Below, piece by piece: positions 8,383 through 20,146 of a stretch of 64,000 nucleotides of DNA. The notes under the pieces are model-generated. The model did no database searches. It saw nothing but the letters and a program-made list of their open reading frames with translations, and was not told the DNA's origin. Position 1 is the first letter of the stretch, and each line of letters begins with the position of its first letter. A program made the position numbers and the translations under genes. This stretch comes from Myxococcus flavus (GTDB lineage: Bacteria > Myxococcota > Myxococcia > Myxococcales > Myxococcaceae): contig NZ_CP143624.1 of NCBI RefSeq assembly GCF_050038885.1, forward strand, positions 8,556,001-8,620,000, in the 5' to 3' direction.

Positions 8383-8913
8383 TCACGGGATGGCCTGGAT
8401 GGCCTCCACCACCGCCTTGCGCAGGTAGGAACGGAAGTCCGTCTGCGCCTGGTAGACGCCGATCATGGAGACGCTGCGCGTGGGGTTGCTCCACCGGAGC
8501 CTGCCGTTGGGCCCGATGACGCCCGTCTCCAGCAGCACCTCCGTGCGCCCCATGAGCTGCGCGGACGTCACGTCCACCCAGTTGAGCACCACCACCACCC
8601 CGGCCTCGGCTTCGTTGTCGTGGATCATCGCCACCACCTCGTCGACGGTGGGCGACGGTGACGGGGAGATGCGCGTCCCCACCACCTCGAAGCCGCGCTC
8701 GCGCAGGGTGGCCTGCGCCTGGCTGACGAGCACCGAGCGCGGGTTGCCCTCCCCCAGCATGTCCTGCCGGTACGTGTAGGTCGGCAGCGAGTCCACCCGG
8801 GAGCCCACCACCACCACCACCTTGCGCAGGGCCCCCGGCGGGCGGACCTGGCGCGCGGCGCACGAGGCGAGCAGGAGGCAGAGCAGGACGGCGGCGGGAC
8901 GGAGGACACGCAT
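8383..8913 (-). CDS. Small lipoprotein, unknown function
   Basis: The start at 8913 opens directly into a signal sequence ending in the lipobox LLASC; the frame extends further upstream but only as Ser/Arg-rich sequence. The protein has 176 residues. The mature part contains two alpha/beta-like stretches (KVVVVVGSRVDSLPTY, and AGVVVVLNWVDVTS after MIHDNEAEA), suggesting a compact Rossmann-like or LpoB-like fold, but I do not recognise the family. It follows imuB on the same strand after a 52-bp gap, so it may be read through from the imuAB operon, though a DNA-repair role for a lipoprotein would be unexpected. Confidence 0.72.
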   Translation of the reverse strand: MRVLRPAAVLLCLLLASCAARQVRPPGALRKVVVVVGSRVDSLPTYTYRQDMLGEGNPRSVLVSQAQATLRERGFEVVGTRISPSPSPTVDEVVAMIHDNEAEAGVVVVLNWVDVTSAQLMGRTEVLLETGVIGPNGRLRWSNPTRSVSMIGVYQAQTDFRSYLRKAVVEAIQAIP

Positions 8914-8965
8914 GGCGGGGAACCTGGGAGACGGGTACGGGGCCACTATGCTGGGCCTCCGGGCC

Positions 8966-10477
8966 TCAGTCGAACAGTCCCTGGAGGTAGAAGCGTCCAT
9001 CCCGTCCGTCGCGGAACACCCAGGCCGGGCCCAACCCCTCGAAGTGAACGCGGTAGTAGTCCCGCTGGAAGGGCGTTTCGGACCACCACTCCCCACCCAG
9101 CCGCTCCGGCCCCGCCACCGCCGTCACCCGGTGCCGCCGCCCCCCCATGCGCGCGGCCAGCAGCTGGCCGGACGCCGCCACCTCCGCGTCCAGGCACGCC
9201 GGCTCCGCCAGCAACCGGGAGGGCCGCTCCCGCAGGGCCGCCGCCACGGGCGCCTCCCGTGCGCCGGGCGCCAGCAGGTCCTCGGACAGGCCCCGCCGGG
9301 CCTCGGGGGGCCGGAAGGCCCGCGCGCCATGGGCCGCCTCGGGCCGGTGGACCGCCTCCAGCCCCGCCGCGAAGAGGGACTCCTCCCCCAGCGTCGTCGC
9401 CAGCCGGGACAGCACCACCTCCAGCGCCGCGTCGCCCTCCGGCGTGTCCCCCAGCGCGAGCTGCTGTCCCGCGTCCTCGGAGTGCTCGTCCACCCGCGCG
9501 GACACCTCCGCCACCGGGTTCTCCAGCCGCAGCTCCTCCAGCCGGTGCCGCGCCAGCTCATGCAGCAGCTTCGCCCTCGCGGTGGGACGCGCCAGCGTCA
9601 GCGTCACGCTCCGGTGGCCCGTGGGGTCCAGCTTCAACGTGAAGGTGAGCCGCACCGCCGCGCGGCCCCGCCCGGACAGCCGCGCCCCCAGCCGGTCCAT
9701 CAGCGTCTTGAGCGCGAAGCGCAGCGGCTCGAAGGACTCGGCGGGGAAGTCCAGCACCACACGCTCCTCCAGCACCGCCTCCAGCACCGCGGGCACGAAG
9801 GGCGTGTCGTCCTCGCCCCGGCACCGCGCGTGGATCCGCGCGCCGGCGGCCCCCGCCCGCGCCGCCACGGCCCCCGCGGGCAGCGCCGCCACCTCTCCCA
9901 GCGTGGTGAGCCCCAGCGCGGCGAACGCCGCTCCGTCACGGCCCTCCAGCGCGGACAGCGGCAACGGCGCCAGCGCCCGGGCGCTCTCCCCCGGCGCCAC
10001 CACCTCCACCCGGCGCGCGCCATGCCGCGCCACCGCGCGCGCGGTGAACGCCTCCGAGGCCACCACCACGTGCGCCCGGTAGCCCAGCTCGGAGCACAGC
10101 GCCAGCATGCGCGTCCCCAGCGCCTCCTCGCCCCCACAGAGGTGCGCGGCTCCCGCGTCCAGCCACAGCCCGTCCGGCGCGCAGAGCTGGAAGCCCGGGG
10201 CCAGCGGCAGCAGCGCCTCGCCCAGCGCCGTCAGCGCGCGCAGCTCCTCCTCCGGGCGATGGTCGAAGTGCCGCAGCACCGGCTCCAGCGCGGTGGCCGC
10301 CGTCAGCGTCATCCCCGGGCGGACACCGGCCTTCAGCGCCGAGGTGGAGGCGAACGCCACCCGCCGCTGGCCGCGCACCGCCTCCACCAGCACGAAGGGA
10401 CGCCCCGCCAGCTCCGGGGACTCCACCACCCGGCGCTGCACCGGGAAGCGGGTGAGGTGCAGATAGGCCCTGCGCAT
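8966..10477 (-). CDS. imuB: ImuB-like Y-family DNA polymerase homologue
   Basis: 503 residues with the general Y-family layout: an N-terminal palm (MRRAYLHLTRFPVQRRVVE), fingers with the AFASTSALKAGVRPGM segment, a helix-hairpin-helix-like segment (LGLTTLGEVAALPAGAV), and a long C-terminal extension ending WVFRDGRDGRFYLQGLFD. The palm lacks the acidic metal ligands of active Y polymerases (the first motif reads YLHLTRF and the second LWLDAGA), as is usual for ImuB, a non-catalytic hub that links the beta clamp, ImuA and the error-prone polymerase DnaE2 during damage-induced mutagenesis. It lies 8 bp downstream of imuA. No dnaE2 follows; the next gene encodes a lipoprotein. Confidence 0.87.
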   Translation of the reverse strand: MRRAYLHLTRFPVQRRVVESPELAGRPFVLVEAVRGQRRVAFASTSALKAGVRPGMTLTAATALEPVLRHFDHRPEEELRALTALGEALLPLAPGFQLCAPDGLWLDAGAAHLCGGEEALGTRMLALCSELGYRAHVVVASEAFTARAVARHGARRVEVVAPGESARALAPLPLSALEGRDGAAFAALGLTTLGEVAALPAGAVAARAGAAGARIHARCRGEDDTPFVPAVLEAVLEERVVLDFPAESFEPLRFALKTLMDRLGARLSGRGRAAVRLTFTLKLDPTGHRSVTLTLARPTARAKLLHELARHRLEELRLENPVAEVSARVDEHSEDAGQQLALGDTPEGDAALEVVLSRLATTLGEESLFAAGLEAVHRPEAAHGARAFRPPEARRGLSEDLLAPGAREAPVAAALRERPSRLLAEPACLDAEVAASGQLLAARMGGRRHRVTAVAGPERLGGEWWSETPFQRDYYRVHFEGLGPAWVFRDGRDGRFYLQGLFD

Positions 10478-10485
10478 GGCGGCCC

Positions 10486-11364
10486 TCAGTGCGGCTGGGA
10501 CGGCAGGACGGCGTCCAGCCCCTGGCGCAGAGGCGGCATGGGCGCGTCACGCCCGGGCCGTTGCCCCAGGATGCCCAGGCCGTTGCGCAGCGCGCCGGAC
10601 TGCTCCCGCAGGAAGTCGGGCGTGGCGTCCTCCTCGGCCTCGGCCACGTCCAGCAGCCGCCCGCCCCCTTCCAGCCCCAGCGCCGGGTACAGCGAGCGCC
10701 AGGGCAGCACCGCCCGCGCGCCAGCGCCGCCCTGCCGGCTGCGCACCACCTCCACCGACCAGCCCTCGCCGTCCCGGGCCTCCGTCCGCAGCCGCAGCAC
10801 CCCATCCGCCGGGGCCTCCGGCGAGGTGAGCAGCACGAGCAGCCCGCCGCCGCGCGCCGCCGCGTCCGCCAGCTTCCGCGCCTCCACCGGGGACACCCGG
10901 CAGGCCCGCCCACCGGAGGACGCCCCGCGCGTCAGGTCCAGCACCACGCAGGCAAAGGCCCCGCTCCGGGCCAGCTGGACGGCGGCCCAGATACGCTGCT
11001 CGGGCGCCTTGGGGCGGACGATGAGCAGCCGCTCCAGGTCCACGCCCAGGGCGGCCGCGGCGGGCGGATAGAGCTCCCGGGGGCCGTCCACCCACGCGCA
11101 CAGCCGCGCCTCCCGATGCGCCGCTGCCACCGCGTGCAGCGCCAGGCTCGTGCGCCCCGAGGCCGCCTCCCCACACAGCTCCACCGCCTGTCCCAGCGGC
11201 AGGCCGCCCGCGGGCAGCAGCGCGTCCACCGCCGCCAGGCCCGTGCGCAGCACCGCCAGGTAACGCCGGGGCGCCGCCTGCAGCTGGCGGATCCGCTCCC
11301 GCAGCTGCTCCACGACCGAGCCCGCCCCCTGCCCCACCTCCACTCGCTGCTCCGCCGCGCTCAT
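10486..11364 (-). CDS. imuA: ImuA-like RecA-fold protein
   Basis: 292 residues. The N-terminal half resembles a RecA/SulA-type ATPase core: VLRTGLAAVDALLPAGGLPLGQAVELCGEAASGRTSLALH, where GEAASGRTS is a degenerate Walker A with Arg in place of the usual Lys. A hydrophobic ACVVLDL strand fits a Walker B position. ImuA proteins bind ImuB and support translesion mutagenesis, and the immediately downstream imuB confirms the assignment. The C-terminus is Pro/Gly-rich. A perfect 9-bp dyad at 11382-11407 lies just upstream of the start and is a candidate control site. Confidence 0.85.
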   Translation of the reverse strand: MSAAEQRVEVGQGAGSVVEQLRERIRQLQAAPRRYLAVLRTGLAAVDALLPAGGLPLGQAVELCGEAASGRTSLALHAVAAAHREARLCAWVDGPRELYPPAAAALGVDLERLLIVRPKAPEQRIWAAVQLARSGAFACVVLDLTRGASSGGRACRVSPVEARKLADAAARGGGLLVLLTSPEAPADGVLRLRTEARDGEGWSVEVVRSRQGGAGARAVLPWRSLYPALGLEGGGRLLDVAEAEEDATPDFLREQSGALRNGLGILGQRPGRDAPMPPLRQGLDAVLPSQPH

Positions 11365-11381
11365 CTCGCCTCCTCGCCAGG

Positions 11382-11407
11382 CCCGCCGGTGCCGGACGAC
11401 CGGCGGG
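11382..11407. promoter_or_regulatory. Perfect 9-bp dyad upstream of imuA
   Basis: CCCGCCGGT and ACCGGCGGG form a perfect inverted repeat separated by 8 bases, starting 18 bases upstream of the imuA start codon at 11364. It could be an operator of a damage-response repressor or a leader hairpin in the imuA mRNA. It does not look like the E. coli LexA box (CTGT-N8-ACAG). Confidence 0.4.
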
Positions 11408-11507
11408 GCAGTCGTCCACTATCCTCGGAGGTCTGACATGCGCCTTCATGGGACGCATGGCGGTGGGTGCGGAGATCAGACCCGCTGGTGCGGGCGTCCG
11501 TCGGGGC

Positions 11508-12722
11508 TCAGCCCGCGCAGAGGACCTTCACCTCCACCTTCTTGTCGTCCGCGCGGCGCAGGCAGCTCGACTGGAAGAACAGGCGGGCCGGATACCGCTC
11601 CGTGGACGCCTCGTAGCGCAGGTCGCCCGCGGCCACCGAGCACCGCTCCACCGTGTCATCCGCGCGCGTCAGCTCCACCTGGACCAGCCGGGGGTCGGGC
11701 AGGTTCACCACCTCGATGCTCTGCGCCACCGTGGCCAGCTCGGCGATGCGCAGCAGGGTGTCGCGGTAGTTGTCCCGGCACACGGAGTCGAGGTTGTCGA
11801 GCCCCTGATCGAACGCCTCCGCCATCGCGCGCTGGCGGTGGCCGGGCCCGAAGGAAGTCGGGCAGTCGACGTTGCGCACGATGACGCCGTCGGGCGTGAC
11901 GTCGCGAATCAGCTCCGCCCGCTTGTCGGACAGCGCCACCGGCCCAATCGTGGCCCAGAGCACCTGACGCGACGCCCCGGTCGAATCCCGAAGCTGCTGG
12001 AACATGTCGAAGTACTCCTCCACTGGTGTCAGCAGATGCGACTGCTCGCTGCAGTTGTCGATGGACGTGTCGTCGGACACCCAGACCGGCGGAGGCCGCG
12101 CCGTGGTGCTGCAGTCCTCCTCGTCCGACACCACCGCCACCAGCAGCCGCGCGCCGTCGCGCAGGAACCCGCCGTTGCCGCCCTCCGCCACCGGCGTCGA
12201 CACCAGGGGCTCCGAGACGGCCAGCCGGACCGCCTCGAAGGGCGACTCCTGCCCGCTGCCCTCGATGCCCTGCCGGATCAGCCGCCGGAACTTCTCCAGC
12301 ACGTATGGATCCGTGCCGTCGATGAAGCGCTCGTCGGTGGGGTTGCCCGCCGCGTCCGGCACTGGCTGCAACCGGCCGGACTCGTTGGGGTACTCACGCA
12401 GCCGCGTCTCCCCCTGGAACATGGCCAGCCGGTACACGGACGTGGTGATCACCCCCACCCGGAAGTCCTGCGAGACGCCGCCTCCCTCCTTGAGCGCCTC
12501 CAGGAAGGCGGGCAGCTCGGTGGCGATGGCGTTCTGCTCCTCCTCCATGGAGCTGGAGTTGTCGATGACGAAGAGGATGTCCGTCTTCTGCGGCGCGATG
12601 ACGGGCGACTCGCCCTCACACGTGCCGGGCAGGTTGGAGCCCGGCTCGTCGACGGGCGACCGGCACGACGTCCACACCAGGGACGGCAGCAGGAGCAGCG
12701 GGGCGAAGTGGCGGAGCTTCAT
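11508..12722 (-). CDS. VWA-domain lipoprotein
   Basis: The start at 12722 (MKLRHFAPLLLLPSLVWTSC) gives a signal sequence and a probable, slightly non-canonical lipobox WTSC; the frame extends 22 codons further upstream without signal character. The protein has 404 residues. A von Willebrand factor A fold starts near residue 45, with TDILFVIDNSSSM carrying the MIDAS motif DxSxS, followed by VGVITTS and VVSDEEDCS. Cysteines in the second half fit an extracytoplasmic protein. Such lipoproteins are numerous in myxobacteria and their ligands are mostly unknown. It is divergent from bsgA with about 235 bp between the start codons. Confidence 0.83.
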   Translation of the reverse strand: MKLRHFAPLLLLPSLVWTSCRSPVDEPGSNLPGTCEGESPVIAPQKTDILFVIDNSSSMEEEQNAIATELPAFLEALKEGGGVSQDFRVGVITTSVYRLAMFQGETRLREYPNESGRLQPVPDAAGNPTDERFIDGTDPYVLEKFRRLIRQGIEGSGQESPFEAVRLAVSEPLVSTPVAEGGNGGFLRDGARLLVAVVSDEEDCSTTARPPPVWVSDDTSIDNCSEQSHLLTPVEEYFDMFQQLRDSTGASRQVLWATIGPVALSDKRAELIRDVTPDGVIVRNVDCPTSFGPGHRQRAMAEAFDQGLDNLDSVCRDNYRDTLLRIAELATVAQSIEVVNLPDPRLVQVELTRADDTVERCSVAAGDLRYEASTERYPARLFFQSSCLRRADDKKVEVKVLCAG

Positions 12723-12958
12723 GGGGGGCCTCCCAGAGGGCGGCGCACCCCGGCGGGGCGCCGCGTCAGATGCTAGGGGGGCGAGCATGCCCCACCCCTC
12801 GCCCGGACGCGAGACTTCCGAGGAACACCGGAGTGGCAGCGGGGGGCGGAAAAACGCACACAGCGTTTGCCATGTCCGTTTTGGTTGTTACGTTGGTTCA
12901 TCCGCCGCAGAAAACCTGGAAATGTTCACTGGTTGTCGAAGGGAAAAGGCCGAACTTC

Positions 12959-15442
<2,484 letters not shown>

Positions 15443-15472
15443 CGCACGGCCTTCCGGCCGGTAGGAAGTGAC

Positions 15473-15507
15473 ACGGGCAGGTTCCCTCTTCCTGGGGACC
15501 TGCCCGT
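15473..15507 (+). terminator. Intrinsic terminator of bsgA
   Basis: ACGGGCAGGT (15473-15482) pairs perfectly with ACCTGCCCGT (15498-15507), and the stem can extend by three G:C pairs past one mismatch. It is followed by TGTCTTT. It lies 30 bases after the bsgA stop and just before the end of the convergent FG-GAP gene, so it may serve both directions. Confidence 0.8.
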
Positions 15508-15525
15508 TGTCTTTGCAGGGCGGGA

Positions 15526-18500
15526 CTAGTCCACGCGGGTGAAGTGCGCCTTGTCGAAGAGCAGCACGCCCGTCCCTGGCGGAATCAGCATCTGCGCGCC
15601 CACATCCTCGAAAAGGGCCCGCCCATTGGACCAACTAGGAGAATGGTCGCAAAAGCTGCCTTCAGGCTTGAAGTAGCAGGAGCCATCCCCTGCGCAAATG
15701 CCCCCCGCCAGACATTTGGGCCCCACTTCGATGCGCGACAACCCCAGCTTCATCAGTGGCCGGTTAGCAGGAAGAGAGATCAACGCGGCGGACTCTGTCG
15801 CGTTCACGTACACCAACCCGCGCTCGAACGAACGCATGCGCACGAACTCCGACTGCCCAGCGACCGCGACATGAGGCCCAGAGGGGCTTCCCAGGTTCAG
15901 CCCGTACTCAGGGAACGCATTGAGATAATGACGAGGGCCCACGGCAGGTTGCGCCCACGTGGGATTGAAGTCCCAAAGCCCGAACCACATCCGCTCTCCT
16001 TGGGGTTCATACGCGAGCAGGAAAGAAGCCAGGGTGAACAGCCTGAACTTCGCCCCGATCGCGACGTCGAACATGGCATGAACGGCCGGGAAGCACAGGA
16101 CGGATTTGGCACGCTGATGCTGGTCGGTGAGTTCATCGAGGTGCGCACGCCAGTAGCTTCCGGTCGGCTGGTGCTCCCCTTCCCAGAAGCACCCCTCGAA
16201 CATGCCGCCATGAGTCCCTGAGAGAGCGGTATCAATGCCTCGCGAGCTACGGGCGCTCACGGCGTCACCGGGCACCTCCGCCTCCACCGCATTCCCCATG
16301 AAGCGCATCGTGGGATAGCTGGCCTGAAGGCCTTCGCCAAACGTCTTGAGCGCCTGGGCCCACGCGTCTTGCCCCCCTGGCTGACCGAGTCCCTGACAGA
16401 AGGGCTCGTACTCCATGGAAGGCGCCTCATGATTGGCCCCCTTTGGAGAATGGATACACGGCTTCTCTGGGCGGAACTCGTCCAGGAAGATGGTGTTGTA
16501 GCCTTGGGCCTGAGCTTCCCCGACGACCAGTCCCATCTGGTTCCGCCAATGGCTGCTCGCGGGATTCGTGTTGTCACCACTCCAAAACCGATCGCCGATC
16601 CGATTGTGGAAGCGCGATGACAGATATTCCGGATCCGCGGGGAACCGCCCCATGACGACATCCGTACCATCCCAGAGGGGAATGGTGATCTCGACCTTGT
16701 AGATGATCGCCTCCCAGCCATTGGAGACATGGCGCATCCGGCACGTCAGGAAGGCACGATCTTCCACATGCAGCCGGAGAATGCCGGAAGCGAGCTGGGC
16801 CGAATCCACTGCCAGTGGCGTGTCATCCTGCAAACGGCCAAAGGTTCCGAAGCCTGTCAGCGCGTATCGAACGAGCTTGAAGGCATAGTTCGCGGGGTTG
16901 AAGGTCGGAGGCACGCGAAGCGCGAGTGACACATCCGCAGTGACTGCGTACCGGGTCACCACCCCTGTAGCATCATCGGTATAGGGGCATGCCAGCCGAT
17001 CCCAATGGAGATGAGAGGTGACCGCACCGACTCCCTGGACGTTCGCGGTTGCCGCGTTCAGCCGAAACAGCGGCGCGACGTTTCCCGTATGTGTGACACA
17101 GGCGGGATGCGAGTAGGGACGCGTCAGTCCTGCCTGCGACGTCTTCACCTGATAGCAGACGGTCGTCCCCACGGAGGGAGGTGCGGTGTCCTCGAAAATG
17201 AGCGACTCGGGCGCATCCGGAATGCTGGATTGCAACAGCACGAAAGGCACCTGCTCCCACCAATTCGCGGTGTCCATGTTCACAGAGCCCACGTAGCGAT
17301 GAACCTCGTAAGTCGCGGGTGCGCTCACCGTCGACGGGATGCCGTAGACGCCCAGCACGGGGTCCTGACGCCCAATCCTTCGGTCATGCTGCCACGTCAC
17401 GACCACTTTCGACGGCCCGTCGCTGACGGCGGTCAAGAGCGCGGGGTCCGTCGTGTGAAGGAAGCTGCGTTCATCGAATTCGAGTTTCTGCTGCTCACCC
17501 CGCCCCGGTTCGGGAAAATCTCCCGTGCGGATTTCATTGTCCGCCAGCCCTGCAGCGCCTGCGCTTCCCAACGTAGAGATGAAGTAGCGCCCCTTTTGCT
17601 CCTGCGGGAAAAGCACGGGATCGGTGTAGAATCGATCGCTGCCATTGATGAATGAATGGAATATCCGCGGAAGTTGCTGAATGACCTCCTCGTTCCCGAA
17701 GCTCTCCTGCATGTGCAGGGGAACAATGCCGTTCGCACCACTCTGAATCGCCGGTTCCAGCAGCAGGTGGCCTGCTCGCCAGATATGAATGCTCTCATCG
17801 AAGAAGAGCACATCCGAGCGCGCGTCTCCGCTGAACTGCCCCGTGAGCCGCTGCTCCGGCGCAGAAAACCAGACCGCTCCACCATGCGGAGTCGTCGTGC
17901 TTCCCGCGTAAGCGAACCCTTCTCCGGTACTCAACCAGATACCAATGCTGCCGTCCCCACCGAAAACCGCAAAATCAGACAAACCATCTACGTTGAAGTC
18001 GCCCACGAGCCGGCGTCCTGGCGCACTGAACCAGCCGGCCTCCAACGTCAGGCCCGTCTCCGTTGCCCCTTTGTAGGTGAAGCCGTCGGCTGTGGAGGCC
18101 CACAGGTGGACCGCGCCTCCATTGGAGAAGAACGCAAGGTCATCCCCCGGATGGTCGTCGTTGAAGCGCCCAACCAACCGCCGGCCCCAGTGCCCGAACC
18201 AGCCTCCATCGCTGTCGAGGCCGACGTCCGTATGGGAAAGCTGCGAGAACCCATTCGCACCGCCCCCCCAGACTACGACATGGCCATCGGTCTTGAAGAA
18301 GACGATGTCTGTCCCCCCTTCTCCGTCGAAGTTGCCCGTCGCCCGGCGTTCTGGGTGGTCGAACCATCCTTCAGCCGTCGTAAACGGCGTGGGGAAATAG
18401 CCCCCATAAATGAATCCAGTTCCTGTGGAGTTCCAGAACGTGACATCACCATTGTTCGCGAAGAATGCGATGTCATCCTTCCCATCGGCGTTGAAGTCAC

Positions 18501-18963
18501 CCACGAGCCGGCGCTCCGGATGGCCAAACCATCCAAGGCCCATCGTCAGACCAGTGAAAGTCTCTCCCTCTCCGACGAAGCCATCCCCTGTTCCGCGAAA
18601 AAGTATGATTTGCCCATCATTCCCGAAATAGACGACGTCATCGTAGCCTCCATTCGAACGGTCTCCGGTGAAGTCCCCCACTGCGCGCCGATTCGGAGCC
18701 CCAAACCATCCGCCGTCCGCATCCAGTCCCATCGGAACGGCAACGGTCTTCCGGAAACTCGGGCAGTGGTGCTGGTCGCAAATCCCTCCGTCCAGCCCAG
18801 TGGATAGTGTGGACTCCTCGTGCTCGATACCCGCTGACTCCGGATTTGGCTCAAGGGACGCACGGGAGCATCCCGCCCCTCCCATGCACAGGATGAGTAG
18901 AAGCCAAGTTGGCAAAAACAACCACTTCACTCCGCACGACAATGGCCATCGCTGATTAGGCAT
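15526..18963 (-). CDS. Large lipoprotein: six FG-GAP/VCBS-like repeats plus a glycosidase-like C-terminal region
   Basis: The start at 18963 (MPNQRWPLSC) places a hydrophobic signal and lipobox (GGAGC) at the N-terminus; the open frame extends 62 codons further upstream. The protein has 1145 residues. Residues from about 75 to 390 hold six repeats of some 50 residues with the pattern GWFGHPERRLVGDFNADGKDD, then a strand pair (IAFFANNGDVTFW), as in FG-GAP/VCBS propellers with Asp-rich calcium loops. A middle part has fibronectin-III-like features (YEVHRYVGS, VCYQVKTS). The C-terminal 400 residues contain NTIFLDEF, MRFMGNAVEAEVP and LLAYEPQGERMWFGLWDFN, which resemble TIM-barrel hypothetical glycosidases; this is inferred, not proven. 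The gene is visibly less GC-rich than its neighbours and may have been acquired. It probably acts at the cell surface on polysaccharide. Confidence 0.72.
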   Translation of the reverse strand: MPNQRWPLSCGVKWLFLPTWLLLILCMGGAGCSRASLEPNPESAGIEHEESTLSTGLDGGICDQHHCPSFRKTVAVPMGLDADGGWFGAPNRRAVGDFTGDRSNGGYDDVVYFGNDGQIILFRGTGDGFVGEGETFTGLTMGLGWFGHPERRLVGDFNADGKDDIAFFANNGDVTFWNSTGTGFIYGGYFPTPFTTAEGWFDHPERRATGNFDGEGGTDIVFFKTDGHVVVWGGGANGFSQLSHTDVGLDSDGGWFGHWGRRLVGRFNDDHPGDDLAFFSNGGAVHLWASTADGFTYKGATETGLTLEAGWFSAPGRRLVGDFNVDGLSDFAVFGGDGSIGIWLSTGEGFAYAGSTTTPHGGAVWFSAPEQRLTGQFSGDARSDVLFFDESIHIWRAGHLLLEPAIQSGANGIVPLHMQESFGNEEVIQQLPRIFHSFINGSDRFYTDPVLFPQEQKGRYFISTLGSAGAAGLADNEIRTGDFPEPGRGEQQKLEFDERSFLHTTDPALLTAVSDGPSKVVVTWQHDRRIGRQDPVLGVYGIPSTVSAPATYEVHRYVGSVNMDTANWWEQVPFVLLQSSIPDAPESLIFEDTAPPSVGTTVCYQVKTSQAGLTRPYSHPACVTHTGNVAPLFRLNAATANVQGVGAVTSHLHWDRLACPYTDDATGVVTRYAVTADVSLALRVPPTFNPANYAFKLVRYALTGFGTFGRLQDDTPLAVDSAQLASGILRLHVEDRAFLTCRMRHVSNGWEAIIYKVEITIPLWDGTDVVMGRFPADPEYLSSRFHNRIGDRFWSGDNTNPASSHWRNQMGLVVGEAQAQGYNTIFLDEFRPEKPCIHSPKGANHEAPSMEYEPFCQGLGQPGGQDAWAQALKTFGEGLQASYPTMRFMGNAVEAEVPGDAVSARSSRGIDTALSGTHGGMFEGCFWEGEHQPTGSYWRAHLDELTDQHQRAKSVLCFPAVHAMFDVAIGAKFRLFTLASFLLAYEPQGERMWFGLWDFNPTWAQPAVGPRHYLNAFPEYGLNLGSPSGPHVAVAGQSEFVRMRSFERGLVYVNATESAALISLPANRPLMKLGLSRIEVGPKCLAGGICAGDGSCYFKPEGSFCDHSPSWSNGRALFEDVGAQMLIPPGTGVLLFDKAHFTRVD

Positions 18964-19233
18964 TTCTGATTCGCACCCAAGAGATTGTGTGAAGACCTGG
19001 CGCCCCCCACTCACCACCCAATCGATGGAGTGCGTGGAGACCATGACTTCCCAGCTTGAGTCTCCGCCCGCCGGAGTGGTGGCGTCCCAGGCACCACCAG
19101 CCTTAGCATGATGGCCCGACGTACTTCCTAAGCCCTTCCATTTGCCCACTTGTCCGCAAGTACGCCCACAGCCCCCTTGCCAGAAGGAGACTGAACGGCG
19201 ACACTCCTTACTTTCCCGGGCGCCTCACGCACC

Positions 19234-20097
19234 ATGCCGAAGACCGCCACGCTGCTGGGCCTGGGGTTCCTGTTCCTCGCCAGGACCGCCACTGCCTCCG
19301 AGCCAGCCACCGTCGCTCCCACGCCCACGTGGCCCGCGCCCGGGGCGCCCCTCACCGTGTCCGAGGTGCGCTTCCCCAAGGGCTTCGGAAAGCGGCGCAT
19401 CTACCTGGACGCGGGCCATGGCGCGGAAGGGAACACGGGCAACAAGGGCGTCACCTGCGAGGACGAGGAGACCTTCACCCTGCGCGTAGCGGAGGACCTG
19501 GCGAAGCGACTGGAGGCCACCGGCCACTTCCAGGTGCGACTGAGCCGCAAGCCCGGCGAACGCGTCCCCTACCCCACCCGCGTCGCAGCCGCCGAGCAGT
19601 GGCGCGCGCACGCGATGCTCAGTCTTCACTCGGACTCGCGCGGCACGCCCATGCCCTGGTCTCCCAAACCTGACCAGGAGTGCTACCGGCAGGACGCCGC
19701 ACCCGGCTTCACCGTGCTCTGGTCCGAGTCCGAAGACGCCGCCGCGGGCCTCCAGTCCGGACGCGCGGGACTGGCCCGCGCCCTGGCTCGCCGATTGGGT
19801 CAGGCCGGCTTCCCGCCCTATGACGGCGTGGACTACGAGGGCCTCTACGCCATCGACGCCGCGCAGGCGGGCGTCTTCGTGGCCCGTGAGCCCACGCACC
19901 GGCAGATCTTCGTGCTGCGCAAGCCGCGCATCCCATCCGTCATCATCGAGACCCACCACGCGCTCGACTTCGAGGAAGCCGCACGCTGGCGCGAGCAACG
20001 CACCCTGGAAGCCTTCGCCGCCGCCGTGGCGCAGGGGCTCGTGGATGCGCTCGGGCCTCAGGCGCCCACCGAATCACGTACGGCCCGCCCTCGCTGA
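19234..20097 (+). CDS. N-acetylmuramoyl-L-alanine amidase (Amidase_3), secreted
   Basis: 287 residues with an N-terminal signal peptide (MPKTATLLGLGFLFLARTATA). The catalytic domain has the zinc-binding pattern of Amidase_3 enzymes: YLDAGHG (His), a following acidic pair in CEDEETFTLRVAEDLAKRLE, LSLHSDS (second His), and the late glutamate in SVIIETHH. These enzymes cleave the amide bond between muramic acid and the stem peptide in the periplasm. An insertion around CYRQDAAPGFTVLWS sits where AmiC-type enzymes carry a regulatory or variable segment. It lies 49 bp before the aminotransferase gene on the same strand, so it may share a transcript with it, but functionally it looks like a housekeeping cell-wall gene at the edge of the biosynthetic locus. 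Confidence 0.86.
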   Translation: MPKTATLLGLGFLFLARTATASEPATVAPTPTWPAPGAPLTVSEVRFPKGFGKRRIYLDAGHGAEGNTGNKGVTCEDEETFTLRVAEDLAKRLEATGHFQVRLSRKPGERVPYPTRVAAAEQWRAHAMLSLHSDSRGTPMPWSPKPDQECYRQDAAPGFTVLWSESEDAAAGLQSGRAGLARALARRLGQAGFPPYDGVDYEGLYAIDAAQAGVFVAREPTHRQIFVLRKPRIPSVIIETHHALDFEEAARWREQRTLEAFAAAVAQGLVDALGPQAPTESRTARPR

Positions 20098-20146
20098 GCC
20101 ACCACCTGCCGCGGGCTCGACGTCCGCGCTCTCAAGGACACCCATT

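Noticed and set aside
12770..12958. N-terminal extension of Lon by 63 codons
   Set aside because: The sequence is unrelated to Lon, while MSDEKKKG at 12959 matches the known BsgA N-terminus and has a purine-rich site upstream.
17656..18807. Plus-strand open frame of 383 codons opposite the FG-GAP gene
   Set aside because: It repeats with the period of the FG-GAP repeats because it is their antisense; no independent coding signal.
15526..18963. Tandem repeats as a possible CRISPR or satellite array
   Set aside because: The repeats are protein-level FG-GAP units of about 50 residues with divergent DNA, not short identical spacered repeats. No CRISPR array was seen in the window.
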